A DNA stretch of 64,000 nucleotides from Acinetobacter sp. WCHA45 (GTDB taxonomy: Bacteria; Pseudomonadota; Gammaproteobacteria; Pseudomonadales; Moraxellaceae). A program made the translations under genes and the position numbers. The notes beneath the pieces were generated by a model that made no database searches, had not been told where the DNA came from, and saw only the letters and a list, made by a program, of their open reading frames with translations. Within the stretch, counting starts at the first letter, position 1. Each line of letters opens with the position of its first letter. The stretch is from contig NZ_CP028561.1 of the NCBI RefSeq assembly GCF_002165255.2, forward strand, positions 682,001 to 746,000. Direction: 5' to 3'. This document shows, one piece after another, positions 1 through 11,320 of the stretch.

Positions 1-2
1 CT

Positions 3-239
3 GGTTTTGATTTGGAAAGTTTGTCGGGAGAACAAGTACAGGGATTAGCGTTCTTTCTTGCCTTACCAAATAGTAAAGCTGTAACAGGTTATGACATGAT
101 GACCAGTATCGCAGGCTTAATTGCGCGTGAGATTGATGGTAAGGTCTATGATGAAAACAATCTTGAATTCACGCCGCAGTTGAAGGAACATTGGCGTCAT
201 CATGTGATTGATTATCGTCCAAATCAAGCAACCGTCTAA
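3..239 (+). CDS. zipA: Cell division protein ZipA, C-terminal part (5' end outside window)
   Basis: This open frame enters from the left edge and ends in TAA. The roughly 78 visible residues fit the end of the FtsZ-binding domain of ZipA, with the segment FFLALPNSKAV followed by a helix and a conserved-looking DGKVYDENN stretch. ZipA is an inner-membrane protein that tethers FtsZ to the membrane. The N-terminal membrane anchor and linker are not visible. The gene directly precedes ligA, an order known in Acinetobacter and Pseudomonas. The assignment rests on weak sequence resemblance plus this neighbourhood. Confidence 0.8.
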   Translation, partial: GFDLESLSGEQVQGLAFFLALPNSKAVTGYDMMTSIAGLIAREIDGKVYDENNLEFTPQLKEHWRHHVIDYRPNQATV

Positions 240-273
240 TGAATCTTTTATAATAAATTTAATGAAAGACATA

Positions 274-293
274 GGGCGGTTTTCCGCCCTTTT
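274..293 (+). terminator. Intrinsic terminator after zipA
   Basis: Six-base-pair GC stem GGGCGG/CCGCCC with a TTTT loop, followed by a short T run. It lies between zipA and ligA, 17 bases before the ligA start, so it may only partly separate the two. Confidence 0.7.
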
Positions 294-309
294 ATATGGT
301 GAAATTTAA

Positions 310-2337
<2,028 letters not shown>

Positions 2338-2380
2338 TTTCTTTCTTCTCGAGTTAATTTAAAGTTGATCCTTGAGAAGA

Positions 2381-2408
2381 AAAAGGCGGCATGTTGATGC
2401 CGCCTTTT
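2381..2408. terminator. Bidirectional terminator between ligA and epimerase gene
   Basis: Eight-base-pair stem GGCGGCAT/ATGCCGCC with a GTTG loop, an A run on the left and a T run on the right. It can stop transcription of ligA from the left and of the convergent epimerase gene from the right. Confidence 0.9.
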
Positions 2409-2414
2409 AATGTG

Positions 2415-3470
2415 TTAAATATATTTTTTAACAATCCCATCATCAAGCAATTGCTGGAAATGTTCACAAACACTTTCACGAATATTGCGATATTGAATCC
2501 CTAAATCTGTCACACTACGTTGTGAATTAAAGTAGATAGGATAACCCATATTCAGTTTTACAAATTGACGGGAATGTCCAAATACTGGTGCGATCAAGGA
2601 AAAAGCTGCTTTAGGCACGGTAAAATGTGGGAAAGGGTATCTGTAGCCAAATTTTTGTGTTAATGCCTTACCCATTTCGAGTAAGCTTAAAGTGCCACCA
2701 CACACGATATAGCGGCCTTTTGCTGCTGGATTGATTGCCGCAGCCACATGCGCATCGGCAACGTCACGAACATCAACAATGCCATTCCACATTGGCGGCA
2801 CACCAAATAAGGTCGTACCATTCCCGAATTGTTGTAATACTTCGATACTGCCTGATTGACTAGCATCAGTGAGTGATGGCCCCATCACCAGTGCAGGGTT
2901 AATACAGACTAGACTCCAGCGATTTTGTTGATCGGCCATTTCCCAAGCTTTACGTTCAGCCGCGACTTTTGAATATGGATAGGGTTGGTGCGTTTCACTA
3001 CTCGTATTATTCCAGTGGCTTTCATCAAACTCATTATTTGCTGTATTTTGAATCTCAATCGCATCGCCATAGGTTGAGGCAATACTTGAAGTGAGAACCA
3101 CACGTTTGACTGATTCTGTACGATTGACACTGTCCAGTACATTTTCTGTTCCTTTTACCGCAGGCTCAATAATGTCTTTGACCGCATCTTTATAGTTGGT
3201 CACAACAAAAGGGGAGGCAGTATGGATGACGACTTCACAGCCTTGCATTGCTTCATCGAAAGAACGTGGTACAAGTAAATCGGCTTTAAAAAACTGGATT
3301 TGTCCTGATGATTTATCTGCTAGATCATACAGGTGCTGAATTTTATTTTTCTTAGATGGATCTCGAACCGTGGCATGAACGCTATAACCCTGATTCAACA
3401 GGCGTTCGATAATCCAGCTCGCAATATAACCCGTTGCACCCGTGACCAGAATGGGCTTACTTTTATCCAT
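2415..3470 (-). CDS. NAD(P)-dependent epimerase/dehydratase family protein (extended SDR)
   Basis: An extended short-chain dehydrogenase of 351 residues, close in style to dihydroflavonol-4-reductase or 3-beta-HSD-like enzymes. The Rossmann motif GATGYIA is at about residues 11-17 and ATVRD at 33-37. A candidate catalytic set is Ser128/129, Tyr164 and Lys168 (YPYSK). The substrate cannot be read from sequence. It stands alone, convergent with ligA and divergent from the bacterioferritin gene, with 352 bases between the two divergent starts. Confidence 0.85.
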   Translation of the reverse strand: MDKSKPILVTGATGYIASWIIERLLNQGYSVHATVRDPSKKNKIQHLYDLADKSSGQIQFFKADLLVPRSFDEAMQGCEVVIHTASPFVVTNYKDAVKDIIEPAVKGTENVLDSVNRTESVKRVVLTSSIASTYGDAIEIQNTANNEFDESHWNNTSSETHQPYPYSKVAAERKAWEMADQQNRWSLVCINPALVMGPSLTDASQSGSIEVLQQFGNGTTLFGVPPMWNGIVDVRDVADAHVAAAINPAAKGRYIVCGGTLSLLEMGKALTQKFGYRYPFPHFTVPKAAFSLIAPVFGHSRQFVKLNMGYPIYFNSQRSVTDLGIQYRNIRESVCEHFQQLLDDGIVKKYI

Positions 3471-3822
3471 TTTATTTCCGCATTGTGTTTTTGTGATTGA
3501 TGTTATTTACCGAATTTTGTGTAAACAAACAACAGCCGAGCAGTCATTTTTTAATCTTTTTTGATCAAAATTGCAGTGGAATAAGAAGCATTGCGAATCG
3601 TTACAAAAAATTAAATAAAGGATTTTGATTAAATTCATTGAGTTGTAAAGGTCTGCCCAATGTGCAAAGGCTTATTTTAATTAGATAAATTGGGCGAATT
3701 AAAACTGTAAATGCTTATGTTTCTCATTTTAATTTTATAAAAATCATAAACTTACACACTTTTGGTTTTGCAATTATTGTGTAAATTGACCATAATGTTG
3801 TCATTCGATAGGAGTAAATATT
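3471..3822. other. Gene-free divergent promoter region between epimerase and bacterioferritin genes
   Basis: AT-rich stretch of 352 bases with no credible coding frame. It holds the bacterioferritin promoter at its right end. A separated inverted repeat, GCCCAAT (near 3656) and ATTGGGC (near 3690), could be an operator. I could not match it to a known regulator or to a Fur box. Confidence 0.5.
3768..3796 (+). promoter_or_regulatory. Probable sigma-70 promoter of the bacterioferritin gene
   Basis: TTGCAA at 3768-3773, a 17-base spacer, then CATAAT at 3791-3796. An AGGAG ribosome binding site lies 8 bases before the ATG at 3823. The spacing is ideal and the hexamers are near consensus. Confidence 0.55.
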
Positions 3823-4287
3823 ATGCGTGGCAATCCAGAAGTCATCGACTATTTAAATATGCTCATTGGCGGTGAATTGGCTGCTCGTGATCAATATTTG
3901 ATTCATTCAAGAATGTATGAAGATTGGGGCTTAAGTAAAATTTACGAGCGTATTGATCATGAAATGCAAGAAGAAGCTTCACATGCTGATTCAATCATTC
4001 GCCGTGTTTTATTTTTGGGTGCTCAACCAAATATGAATCGTGAAGACATCAATGTGGGTACAGATGTCGTAAGTTGTTTAAAAGCTGATTTAGCACTTGA
4101 ATATCATGTGCGTGAAAAACTAGCGACAGGCATTAAGCTTTGTGAAGATAAAGGTGATTACATTAGTCGTGATATGTTGCGTCAGCAGCTTTCGGACACA
4201 GAAGAAGATCATACGTATTGGTTAGAAAAACAATTGCGTTTAATTGAATTAATTGGTTTGCAAAATTATATTCAATCGCAAATTTAA
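3823..4287 (+). CDS. Bacterioferritin-type ferritin, lacking the haem-ligand Met
   Basis: A 154-residue four-helix ferritin of the Bfr family, which stores iron in a 24-subunit shell. Ferroxidase ligands line up with E. coli Bfr: Glu18, Glu51, His54, Glu93 (E. coli 94), Glu127 and His130. The position equivalent to haem-binding Met52 is alanine (EEASHAD against DEMKHAD), so this subunit should not bind haem in the usual inter-subunit site. It resembles the non-haem subunit type that some pseudomonads carry next to a haem-binding Bfr. No bacterioferritin-associated ferredoxin gene is adjacent. Confidence 0.92.
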   Translation: MRGNPEVIDYLNMLIGGELAARDQYLIHSRMYEDWGLSKIYERIDHEMQEEASHADSIIRRVLFLGAQPNMNREDINVGTDVVSCLKADLALEYHVREKLATGIKLCEDKGDYISRDMLRQQLSDTEEDHTYWLEKQLRLIELIGLQNYIQSQI

Positions 4288-4302
4288 GATTTTCGAATAA
4301 AT

Positions 4303-4330
4303 AAAAAACTCAGCACCTGCTGAGTTTTTT
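4303..4330. terminator. Bidirectional terminator between bacterioferritin and peroxiredoxin genes
   Basis: Stem CTCAGCA/TGCTGAG with a two-base loop, flanked by six A on the left and six T on the right. It serves the two convergent genes. Confidence 0.9.
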
Positions 4331-4339
4331 ATTTATGAA

Positions 4340-4918
4340 TTATTTTTTAGTTTGGGCTTCTTTTAAATCTTTTAATACTTGATCAGCATGCGTTTGCGTA
4401 TTCACACTCGTGTAGTGATACATAATTGCACTTTGAGGATTAATCAAGAAACTCTCACGTTTGGCAATTTTTGTAATCCCGAGGTTTCTAACAATACCAA
4501 ATTTTCCAGCAAGTTCGCCTTTTTCATCTGCCAAAATTGGGAAAGGTAAACCGAGCTTTTGTGAAAACTTTTGATGTGATGCAACATCGTCTAAGCTAAC
4601 ACCCAAAACTACTGCATTCGACTTTAAGAATTGGGGATAAAGTGATTTAAATTGATTCGCTTCTTGAGTACATCCCGCAGTGTCATCTTTAGGGTAGAAA
4701 TAAAGTACAATCCACTTGCCTTTATATTGGTTTAAAGTGTGCCATTTACCACTTTGATCTTGCAGTTTAAAATCTGGTGCAGACTGTCCAACCCATTCTT
4801 TTTGAGCTGTATTTTGCTTAGAAAAAATAGAAGTTTGCGCTGTACTAAGGCTAGAGATACCAAGTAAAAAAAACAAACTGCATAAAATAATAACTTTGGA
4901 CTTTATCGTATTCATCAT
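4340..4918 (-). CDS. Exported peroxiredoxin, BCP/PrxQ-like, one-cysteine
   Basis: An AhpC/TSA-fold thiol peroxidase of 192 residues. The N-terminus, about 27 residues, is a typical Sec signal peptide, so the enzyme should act in the periplasm. The peroxidatic motif PKDDTAGCT holds Cys83. The resolving Cys that BCP/PrxQ proteins often carry five residues later is replaced by Asn88, and there is no other cysteine in the mature part, so a one-Cys mechanism needing an external thiol is inferred. Two adjacent ATG codons (4918, 4915) are possible starts. Confidence 0.85.
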   Translation of the reverse strand: MMNTIKSKVIILCSLFFLLGISSLSTAQTSIFSKQNTAQKEWVGQSAPDFKLQDQSGKWHTLNQYKGKWIVLYFYPKDDTAGCTQEANQFKSLYPQFLKSNAVVLGVSLDDVASHQKFSQKLGLPFPILADEKGELAGKFGIVRNLGITKIAKRESFLINPQSAIMYHYTSVNTQTHADQVLKDLKEAQTKK

Positions 4919-5095
4919 GTTGATCTCAAAGTGTAATAGACTCTACTTTAGCAAATTTCGAAATCATATGGGTTAGAAAATTCTTTAAAGAATTTTGATC
5001 CGTTTTATGGTGTCTTTTGAGCAAAGCATTATGAAAGGAATTGATTAGGAAAATAATGACTCGTATAAATCGGAGAGTATACTGCATTCAACTTT

Positions 5096-5827
5096 TTGGA
5101 ATTGAGCAAGCGCGTGACTTATAGGATTCTACTCATCACAGGATGGGGCGGTGGAGCAGAATTATTAAAGCCATTACATGAGGCTTTAGAACAAAAGGGA
5201 TATAGTGTTGAGCGGATTAATATTTTTAATGTCTTGAATGATGACATTTTACAACAGCATGTCGAACTTGCGGTTGAATATGATGTAATTATTGGATGGT
5301 CGCTTGGCGGACAACTGGCAACAATCTTGGTCAATCAAATACAACAACAATATGCTGAACAGAAAGTTTTAATCACTTTAGCATCGAATCCATGTTTTGT
5401 TGCTCAAGCAGATTGGATGACTGCTATGCCTGTTGAAACCTTTATGCAATTTAAACAATCATTTGAACAGGATGCCATTACCACGCTAAAACGGTTTGGT
5501 TTATTGGTGTGTCAGGGTGCAAGTTCTGCAAAGAAAGATTTCATAGCTATGCAGAAATTGATTCGTCCACAACCGATTGCATTGCTTAGGGACGGGTTAC
5601 AGTTGCTAAAGCAATTAAACTTGGTTGAGTTGTATGAAAATTATCAGGGTAAGCAGTTGCATGTCTTTGCTGAGTATGATGCTTTAGTTCCTTACCAAGT
5701 TATGCAAAAAACTAAAGATTTAGCTGCAAATAATTCATCTATCGTTTCTGTTGAAGGAGCTTCACATGGTTTTCCATGCTTTATGGTGGAGCAGACTGTG
5801 CAAATAATTGAAGATTTTATTCAATAG
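5096..5827 (+). CDS. Alpha/beta hydrolase, probable BioH-type pimeloyl-ACP methyl ester esterase
   Basis: A small alpha/beta hydrolase of about 240 residues. The nucleophile elbow is GWSLG with Ser69, and a probable triad is completed by Asp195 (EYDALVP) and His224 (GASHGF). The segment SNPCFVAQADW resembles the region after the nucleophile in BioH. Together with its place upstream of bioA, this suggests it removes the methyl group from pimeloyl-ACP methyl ester after BioC action. The start is uncertain: TTG 5096, TTG 5102 or GTG 5114, none with a clear ribosome site. Confidence 0.75.
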   Translation: MELSKRVTYRILLITGWGGGAELLKPLHEALEQKGYSVERINIFNVLNDDILQQHVELAVEYDVIIGWSLGGQLATILVNQIQQQYAEQKVLITLASNPCFVAQADWMTAMPVETFMQFKQSFEQDAITTLKRFGLLVCQGASSAKKDFIAMQKLIRPQPIALLRDGLQLLKQLNLVELYENYQGKQLHVFAEYDALVPYQVMQKTKDLAANNSSIVSVEGASHGFPCFMVEQTVQIIEDFIQ

Positions 5828-6163
5828 ACGGTTTAATCTTGCTTGAATTGAGAGTTCTCGCAATATATTTTAGGTTCTGACAAGTTTAAGATAAAACCTA
5901 TTTTATAGATCTAACGGAATCGTGCCGAGTACTCATCCATTTTCAGGATATGCCTTCGGCGACCTACTTTTCTTTCGGGAAAAGTAGGCAAAACCATTTG
6001 TCATCTGCAAAACCTGTTCACTTCTTTCACTTTTTCTTTTGATCTAGTGTACTAAGCCTTGTATCTTGTTTATATCACGCAGGTTGCAGATGACATTTCC
6101 GAGTATCGAAAAGTGTGATTAGGCTGATGGAAAATTTTGAAATAGCAGCAAATGAGGTAGAGG
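5828..6163. other. Gene-free leader upstream of bioA with palindromic repeats
   Basis: The 336-base gap holds no credible gene. Its centre is occupied by the inverted repeats listed separately at 5963-6095. The usual BirA operator pattern (TTGTAAACC, a spacer, then GGTTTACAA) was not found. The bioA ATG at 6164 is preceded by GAGGTAGAGG. Confidence 0.6.
5963..6095. repeat. Nested palindromic repeats upstream of bioA
   Basis: A hairpin CCTACTTTTC (5963-5972) / GAAAAGTAGG (5979-5988) is followed by a second pair of arms, TGTCATCTGCAA-AACCTG (5999-6016) and CAGGTTGCAGATGACA (6080-6095). The second pair encloses 63 bases and differs only by two extra A. The first hairpin resembles a short repeat I associate with intergenic Acinetobacter DNA. 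It may be a REP- or MITE-like element or a structured bio leader. Confidence 0.55.
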
Positions 6164-7459
6164 ATGACCGATTTATTTGATTTAGAACATATATGGCATC
6201 CCTATACTTCGATGTTAAATCCATTGCCAACTTTTAAAGTGAAACGTGCCTATGGCGCAACCATTGAATTAGAAGATGGGCGAACTTTGGTTGATGGCAT
6301 GTCGTCATGGTGGTGTGCGATTCATGGCTATAACCATCCAGAACTAAACAAGGCAGTTGCTGACCAATTGCAAAACATGGCGCATATCATGTTTGGCGGT
6401 CTGACCCATGACCCTGCAATTGAATTAGGTAAATTACTATTAAAAATTACGCCGCCGAGTTTAGATAAAATTTTCTATGCAGATTCAGGTTCAGTTGCTG
6501 TAGAAGTGGCCTTAAAAATGGCCGTGCAATATTGGGCTGCGTTGAATCAACCCGCGAAAACCAATTTTATTACCACCCGTTCTGGCTATCATGGCGATAC
6601 ATGGAATGCGATGTCTGTCTGTGACCCAGTCACGGGGATGCATCAAATTTTTGGTACAAGTTTACCGAATCGAATTTTTGTACCCGCACCACAAAGTCGT
6701 TTTGATGGTGAATGGAATCCACACGATATTCAGCAACTCAAACAACAGATCGAACAGCATCATCATAGTATTGCTGCTCTGATTATTGAGCCGATTGTAC
6801 AAGGTGCAGGTGGCATGCGTTTTTATCATCCTGAGTATTTACGCCAAGCCAAGGCTTTATGTGAGCAATATAATTTATTGTTAATTTTCGATGAGATTGC
6901 GACGGGTTTTGGGCGCACAGGCAAAATGTTTGCTTGGGAATATGCCCAAGTGGAACCCGATATTATGTGTATTGGCAAAGGTTTAACGGGCGGTTATATG
7001 ACGCTGTCTGCGACCTTGACCACCAAGCAAGTGGCTGAAAGCATTAGTCGTGGTGAAGCGGGTGTGTTTATGCACGGCCCAACCTTTATGGCGAATCCGC
7101 TGGCTTGTGCAGTAGCATTAAGAAGCACCCAATTATTGGTGGAACAGGATTGGCAAGCCAATATTCAACGGATTGAAAAGATTCTTGCTGAACAATTAAC
7201 GGATTTAGCTCAGCTCGATCATGTTGCGGATGTACGGGTTTTAGGGGCGATTGGCGTAGTTGAATTAATCTCTAATGTTGATATGAAAACCTTGCAGCAA
7301 CAGTTCGTTGAACGGGGTATTTGGGTGCGACCATTTGGAAAATTGGTCTATGTGATGCCGCCGTATGTGATCACAGATGAGGAACTCCATTATTTATTAG
7401 CACAGATGAGTGAAGTGGTAAAAAATACGCAAGGAGCGCATAGCAATGTCCTTGCTTGA
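6164..7459 (+). CDS. bioA: Adenosylmethionine-8-amino-7-oxononanoate aminotransferase BioA
   Basis: A PLP-dependent class III aminotransferase that converts KAPA to DAPA with S-adenosylmethionine as amino donor, the second of the late biotin steps. At 431 residues it has family length. The start WHPYTSM and the [14 protein letters not shown] segment are typical of BioA. The PLP lysine is Lys272 in IGKGLTGG, preceded by the [11 protein letters not shown] segment at about 243-253. It is the first gene of the bioA-F-C-D operon and overlaps bioF by 14 bases. Confidence 0.96.
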   Translation: MTDLFDLEHIWHPYTSMLNPLPTFKVKRAYGATIELEDGRTLVDGMSSWWCAIHGYNHPELNKAVADQLQNMAHIMFGGLTHDPAIELGKLLLKITPPSLDKIFYADSGSVAVEVALKMAVQYWAALNQPAKTNFITTRSGYHGDTWNAMSVCDPVTGMHQIFGTSLPNRIFVPAPQSRFDGEWNPHDIQQLKQQIEQHHHSIAALIIEPIVQGAGGMRFYHPEYLRQAKALCEQYNLLLIFDEIATGFGRTGKMFAWEYAQVEPDIMCIGKGLTGGYMTLSATLTTKQVAESISRGEAGVFMHGPTFMANPLACAVALRSTQLLVEQDWQANIQRIEKILAEQLTDLAQLDHVADVRVLGAIGVVELISNVDMKTLQQQFVERGIWVRPFGKLVYVMPPYVITDEELHYLLAQMSEVVKNTQGAHSNVLA

Positions 7460-8600
7460 TCATTATGCCGAGCAGCTTGACCAGCTTAAACAGCAAGGTA
7501 ATTTTCGTCAATTTACTGCAAATCAACAGCAGGGAAAATGGATTACCATTCAAGATCGAAGCATGTTGAATCTGGCATCCAATGATTATTTAGGTTTGGC
7601 AACTGATTTGCATTTAAGAGAAGAATTTCTTGATACGCTGAAAATTGAACGGGCGCTCTTTAGTTCATCTTCGTCACGCTTGCTCACGGGTAATTTTGCA
7701 GAGTACGAGCAATTTGAAAATAGCCTAAGCAAAGTTTTTGGTCGTGCAGCTTTACTTTTCAATAGCGGTTACCACATGAATATCGGTATTTTGCCAGCCT
7801 TGTGTGATAGCAAAACCGTGATTCTGGCGGATAAACTGGTTCATGCCAGTATGATTGATGGCATTCGATTATCGAATGCTCAATATGTGCGTTATCGTCA
7901 TAATGATTTGCAGCATCTGGAACAATTATTGCAAAAGTATCATCAAGATGAGCAAATTGAAAGCATTATTGTGGTGACTGAAAGTATCTTTAGTATGGAT
8001 GGTGATGAGACTGATCTAGCAGCATTGGCACAGTTAAAACAGCGATTTGCTAAAACCATGTTGTATGTTGATGAAGCACATGCGATCGGTGTCAGGGGGG
8101 GGCAAGGTCTGGGCTGTGCTGAACAATATGGCGTATTGGATCAGATTGATTTCTTGGTTGGAACCTTTGGTAAGGCAATTGCTTCTGTGGGCGGCTATAT
8201 CATTTGTGATTCAATCATGCGTGATTATCTGATCAATAAAATGCGTCCATTGATTTTTAGTACCGCATTGCCACCGATCTCAATGGCATGGTCAAATTTT
8301 ATTTTTAATAAAGTATTGAGCATGCAGCAACAGCGTCAGCATTTGGCCGAGATCAGTCAGTATTTACAGCAAGCGGTAATTGCAAAAGGTTTTTCAAGCC
8401 CATCCAGCAGTCATATCATTCCAGTTATCGTAGGTGAAAGCCAAGCGGCCATTGAAAAAGCACGCTATGTACAACAACAAGGTTTTTATGCTATGCCAGT
8501 ACGCCCACCAACGGTGCCACAAAATAGCTCACGTCTTCGTATCTCGCTCACCGCTTTGGTGCAAAAAAATGAACTGCAACAACTAGTGGAGTGTTTGTGA
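7446..8600 (+). CDS. bioF: 8-amino-7-oxononanoate synthase BioF
   Basis: A PLP enzyme joining pimeloyl-thioester and alanine to give KAPA. The PLP lysine is Lys243 in GTFGKA, and DEAHAIG sits at about 209-215. The 384-residue length is normal. The ATG lies inside the bioA 3' end, preceded by AAGGAG about ten bases upstream, pointing to translational coupling. A run of eight G at 8095-8102 sits inside the coding sequence (codons for RGG) and could be a slippage site. Confidence 0.96.
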   Translation: MSLLDHYAEQLDQLKQQGNFRQFTANQQQGKWITIQDRSMLNLASNDYLGLATDLHLREEFLDTLKIERALFSSSSSRLLTGNFAEYEQFENSLSKVFGRAALLFNSGYHMNIGILPALCDSKTVILADKLVHASMIDGIRLSNAQYVRYRHNDLQHLEQLLQKYHQDEQIESIIVVTESIFSMDGDETDLAALAQLKQRFAKTMLYVDEAHAIGVRGGQGLGCAEQYGVLDQIDFLVGTFGKAIASVGGYIICDSIMRDYLINKMRPLIFSTALPPISMAWSNFIFNKVLSMQQQRQHLAEISQYLQQAVIAKGFSSPSSSHIIPVIVGESQAAIEKARYVQQQGFYAMPVRPPTVPQNSSRLRISLTALVQKNELQQLVECL

Positions 8601-9349
8601 GCATCGATAAAGTACTGGTTGCACAGCGTTTTGCCAAAGCAGGGCAAAGTTATATCGAGCAGGCTGTGGTACAGAAACAGATCAGTGCACAGTTATTTGA
8701 ATATCTGAAAGCGTATTGTCCAAAGACTTTTGATTCTGTACTTGAGATCGGTTGTGGGTCGGGTAATTTAACGCATTTATTTCAGACTCATTTTCAGTTT
8801 GATCAATTGTTTTTAAATGATCTTTATAAGGATGTTGATCAGCATTTTTCAACGATTAAAAATATAGCTTGGTTGATCGGAGATATTGAACAGCTGACTT
8901 TACCACAGTCCTTAGATGCAGTGATTTCTAGTTCAGCATTACAGTGGATGACTGATCTACCTAAGTTATTGCACCGAATTCATGATGCTTTAAAACCCAA
9001 TGCATATTTCGGTTTTTCCACTTTTGGGTCAGATAATCTCACTGAAATTAAGCAGTTGACAGGGCAAGGCTTAAATTATATTAGCCTAGAGTTTTTAAAA
9101 CGACAGCTTGAACAGCAAAACTTTGAAATTCTATTGATACAGCAAGACCATAAGCAGGTGTATTTTGATCATCCAAAATCTGTATTGCAGCATTTAAAAG
9201 CGACGGGGGTGACTGCAACAGCAAAGTCACATCGTTGGACCAAACAATCCTTACAGCATTTTTATTCAGATTATCAACAGTTTCATGATGAGCAAGGTTT
9301 TCGTCTGACTTATCATCCGATTTATGTGATTGCACGGAGAATAGCATGA
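8597..9349 (+). CDS. bioC: Malonyl-ACP O-methyltransferase BioC
   Basis: A SAM-dependent methyltransferase that caps malonyl-ACP so that fatty-acid synthase can build the pimeloyl chain. The SAM motif LEIGCGSGN is at about residues 51-59, with an ISSSALQWM segment typical of BioC. I prefer the GTG at 8597, whose last bases form the bioF stop (GTGA) and which follows GTGGAG at suitable spacing. An upstream GTG at 8591 is possible. The stop overlaps the bioD start (ATGA). Confidence 0.93.
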   Translation: MSIDKVLVAQRFAKAGQSYIEQAVVQKQISAQLFEYLKAYCPKTFDSVLEIGCGSGNLTHLFQTHFQFDQLFLNDLYKDVDQHFSTIKNIAWLIGDIEQLTLPQSLDAVISSSALQWMTDLPKLLHRIHDALKPNAYFGFSTFGSDNLTEIKQLTGQGLNYISLEFLKRQLEQQNFEILLIQQDHKQVYFDHPKSVLQHLKATGVTATAKSHRWTKQSLQHFYSDYQQFHDEQGFRLTYHPIYVIARRIA

Positions 9350-10005
9350 GTGCAGCAATTTATTTTGTCAGCGGTATTGATACAGAAATTGGTAAAACTT
9401 ATGCCACTGGTTATCTCGCTAAGCTTTGGACCGAACAGGGACAGCGTGTCATTACCCAAAAATTAGTACAAACGGGGAATGTAGATATTTCCGAAGATAT
9501 CGAAAAACACCGTGAAATTATGGGCAGTGGCTGGTTTCAGGAAGATCATGAAAAATTGACCATGCCTGAAATTTTTAGCTATCCTGCCTCGCCACATTTA
9601 GCTACACGTTTGGATGGGCGTGAGTTAGATTTTGCCAAGATCGAAGCTTCAACTAAAGAGCTAGCTCAGCGTTTTGATGTGGTGCTATTAGAGGGTGCGG
9701 GCGGTTTAATGGTGCCTTTAACCACAGAGTTATTGACCATTGATTATATTGCTCAACATCAATTTCCTGTGATTTTGGTGACTTCTGGACGTTTGGGAAG
9801 CATTAACCACACATTGTTGAGTTTAGAAGCTTTAAAACATCGTGGTTTGAGTTTGCATGCTTTGGTATATAACTTAAAAGATGAATCGAAAGATCCACTT
9901 ATTTCTAAAGATACAGCGGATTATTTAAAAGCTTATTTGGCAAAGCATTTTCCTGATGCTCAATGGATTGATTTGGAAAAGTTTTTAAATGGAAAAATTA
10001 TTTAA
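9346..10005 (+). CDS. bioD: Dethiobiotin synthetase BioD
   Basis: An ATP-dependent enzyme that closes the ureido ring of dethiobiotin from DAPA and CO2. The P-loop is GIDTEIGKT at residues 10-18; the second residue is Ile where many homologues have Thr. The segment [11 protein letters not shown] at about 121-131 is the conserved glycine loop. The 219-residue length is typical. It overlaps bioC by four bases at its start and a SUKH-type gene by 17 bases at its end. No bioB is present in the window. Confidence 0.94.
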   Translation: MSAAIYFVSGIDTEIGKTYATGYLAKLWTEQGQRVITQKLVQTGNVDISEDIEKHREIMGSGWFQEDHEKLTMPEIFSYPASPHLATRLDGRELDFAKIEASTKELAQRFDVVLLEGAGGLMVPLTTELLTIDYIAQHQFPVILVTSGRLGSINHTLLSLEALKHRGLSLHALVYNLKDESKDPLISKDTADYLKAYLAKHFPDAQWIDLEKFLNGKII

Positions 10006-10486
10006 AGAACTGATTAGTGAAATAAAAAAAGATTGGACAATTCCAAAATATATAGAGGCTGTCTCTCGCGACCTACTTTTTAGGTGCCAATTTTTTCATG
10101 GTTTTATCGGGATAGAAGAGCTTCTTATTGATTTACCAAAAGAGTTTGCTGAGTTTTACAAATTAGCAAATGGAGCTTATCTATTTGAAGATATTGTGTA
10201 TGGTCAATGGGGATTGCAATTGTTGGATGCTTTTTTAATTCAACAGAAAACACGAGATTTCATAGAAGGAAATAGTGGTTATTTAAAAGGGGATTTAATT
10301 ATTGGTGAGTTTTTGGGTGATAGTGATCTTTTATTATTAAGAACTGATCCATCAAAAAATGATTATGGTTCTATGATGATTGTAAGGCCATTAGATAGCA
10401 GAAATAATTGGAATAATCTTGAAATAAATTTCTATAGTTTTATTACAGAGTATGTAAGTAAATTAGGTCAAAAATTTTGGGAATAA
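9989..10486 (+). CDS. SMI1/KNR4 (SUKH) family protein
   Basis: A 165-residue cytoplasmic protein. The core, [16 protein letters not shown] followed by [10 protein letters not shown], matches the start of SMI1/KNR4 (SUKH) domains, and the C-terminus with [12 protein letters not shown] fits the end of such folds. Many bacterial SUKH proteins are immunity proteins against polymorphic toxins, but no toxin gene is adjacent. The start overlaps the bioD end by 17 bases, so it is probably co-transcribed with the biotin operon. Its function there is unknown. Confidence 0.7.
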   Translation: MEKLFKELISEIKKDWTIPKYIEAVSRDLLFRCQFFHGFIGIEELLIDLPKEFAEFYKLANGAYLFEDIVYGQWGLQLLDAFLIQQKTRDFIEGNSGYLKGDLIIGEFLGDSDLLLLRTDPSKNDYGSMMIVRPLDSRNNWNNLEINFYSFITEYVSKLGQKFWE

Positions 10487-10502
10487 GAGAGAGGGATTAT
10501 TC

Positions 10503-11171
10503 GTGGATAACAAATACTATCTAGTCAGTTCAGTATTTTTATTGAGTTCATCGCTTTCAGTAGTACATGCTGCTATACCGTCAGATAAGACTATCATTAG
10601 TTGGATCACTAATTTACAAGATTCAAATGCGAATCCTCAGCAAGCCATTCAGATTGATCACACGGAAAAAGTAAAATTAATTTCTGGCGAAGAAGCTTAT
10701 TTGTCTGGTGTTAGTTTTGAAAATGCTGGGCGTAACTTTTGGGCGGGTTATGTATTGACTCGACCAAAGCTCAAACAAGCAAAAATTTTAAAAGAGTTTG
10801 GTGGTCAATCGAATACATTTAAAGTTCATCCAACGATGTATAAAGGTAAATCGATCGAACTGGTTGAAATCGAAAGTGCTGGTTCGGGACAAGGAACTGT
10901 TGAAGCTACTAAAAGTTTAGTTTATTTGAGCCAATGGAATGCCAAGTTGATTACTGAAGTTCAAGAGTCTTCTAATGCTGGTCGCTATGACGAAAAACTT
11001 GATGCAGAGGATTGTCGTACTGGATCAGATAATACGGGTTATTTAAACGTGATGCCGTATTCGCCTTATGTGATTCGAACGACAGTAACCGGAGATGCAT
11101 GTAATAACAAACCACAAGGCTATAAGGTGAGCAGTAAACTGATTCCAATTGTGATTAATGAAATAAAATAG
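10503..11171 (+). CDS. Exported protein of unknown function
   Basis: A 222-residue protein starting with GTG after GAGAGAGGG. Residues 1-24 form a Sec signal peptide ending VVHAA. The mature part has two cysteines (around DCRTG and DACNN) that could form one disulphide, and no family that I recognise. It lies 16 bases after the SUKH gene and 150 bases before the first oligopeptide-binding gene, so it could belong to either unit. Confidence 0.7.
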   Translation: MDNKYYLVSSVFLLSSSLSVVHAAIPSDKTIISWITNLQDSNANPQQAIQIDHTEKVKLISGEEAYLSGVSFENAGRNFWAGYVLTRPKLKQAKILKEFGGQSNTFKVHPTMYKGKSIELVEIESAGSGQGTVEATKSLVYLSQWNAKLITEVQESSNAGRYDEKLDAEDCRTGSDNTGYLNVMPYSPYVIRTTVTGDACNNKPQGYKVSSKLIPIVINEIK

Positions 11172-11320
11172 ATAAACAAGAGTATGTTTTGATTGCTTGT
11201 TAAATTTTCTAGAAGAAATAATGATTTGATAAAAATACTGAATTATTAAATAGTTAAAGTAAGTTTGTTTATAAAGTTGAATACAATCTAAAAGTCTAGT
11301 ATTTATTAAAAAACGATGAT

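Noticed and set aside
5960..6100. Classical BirA operator in front of bioA
   Set aside because: The arms present do not match the TTGTAAACC/GGTTTACAA pattern.
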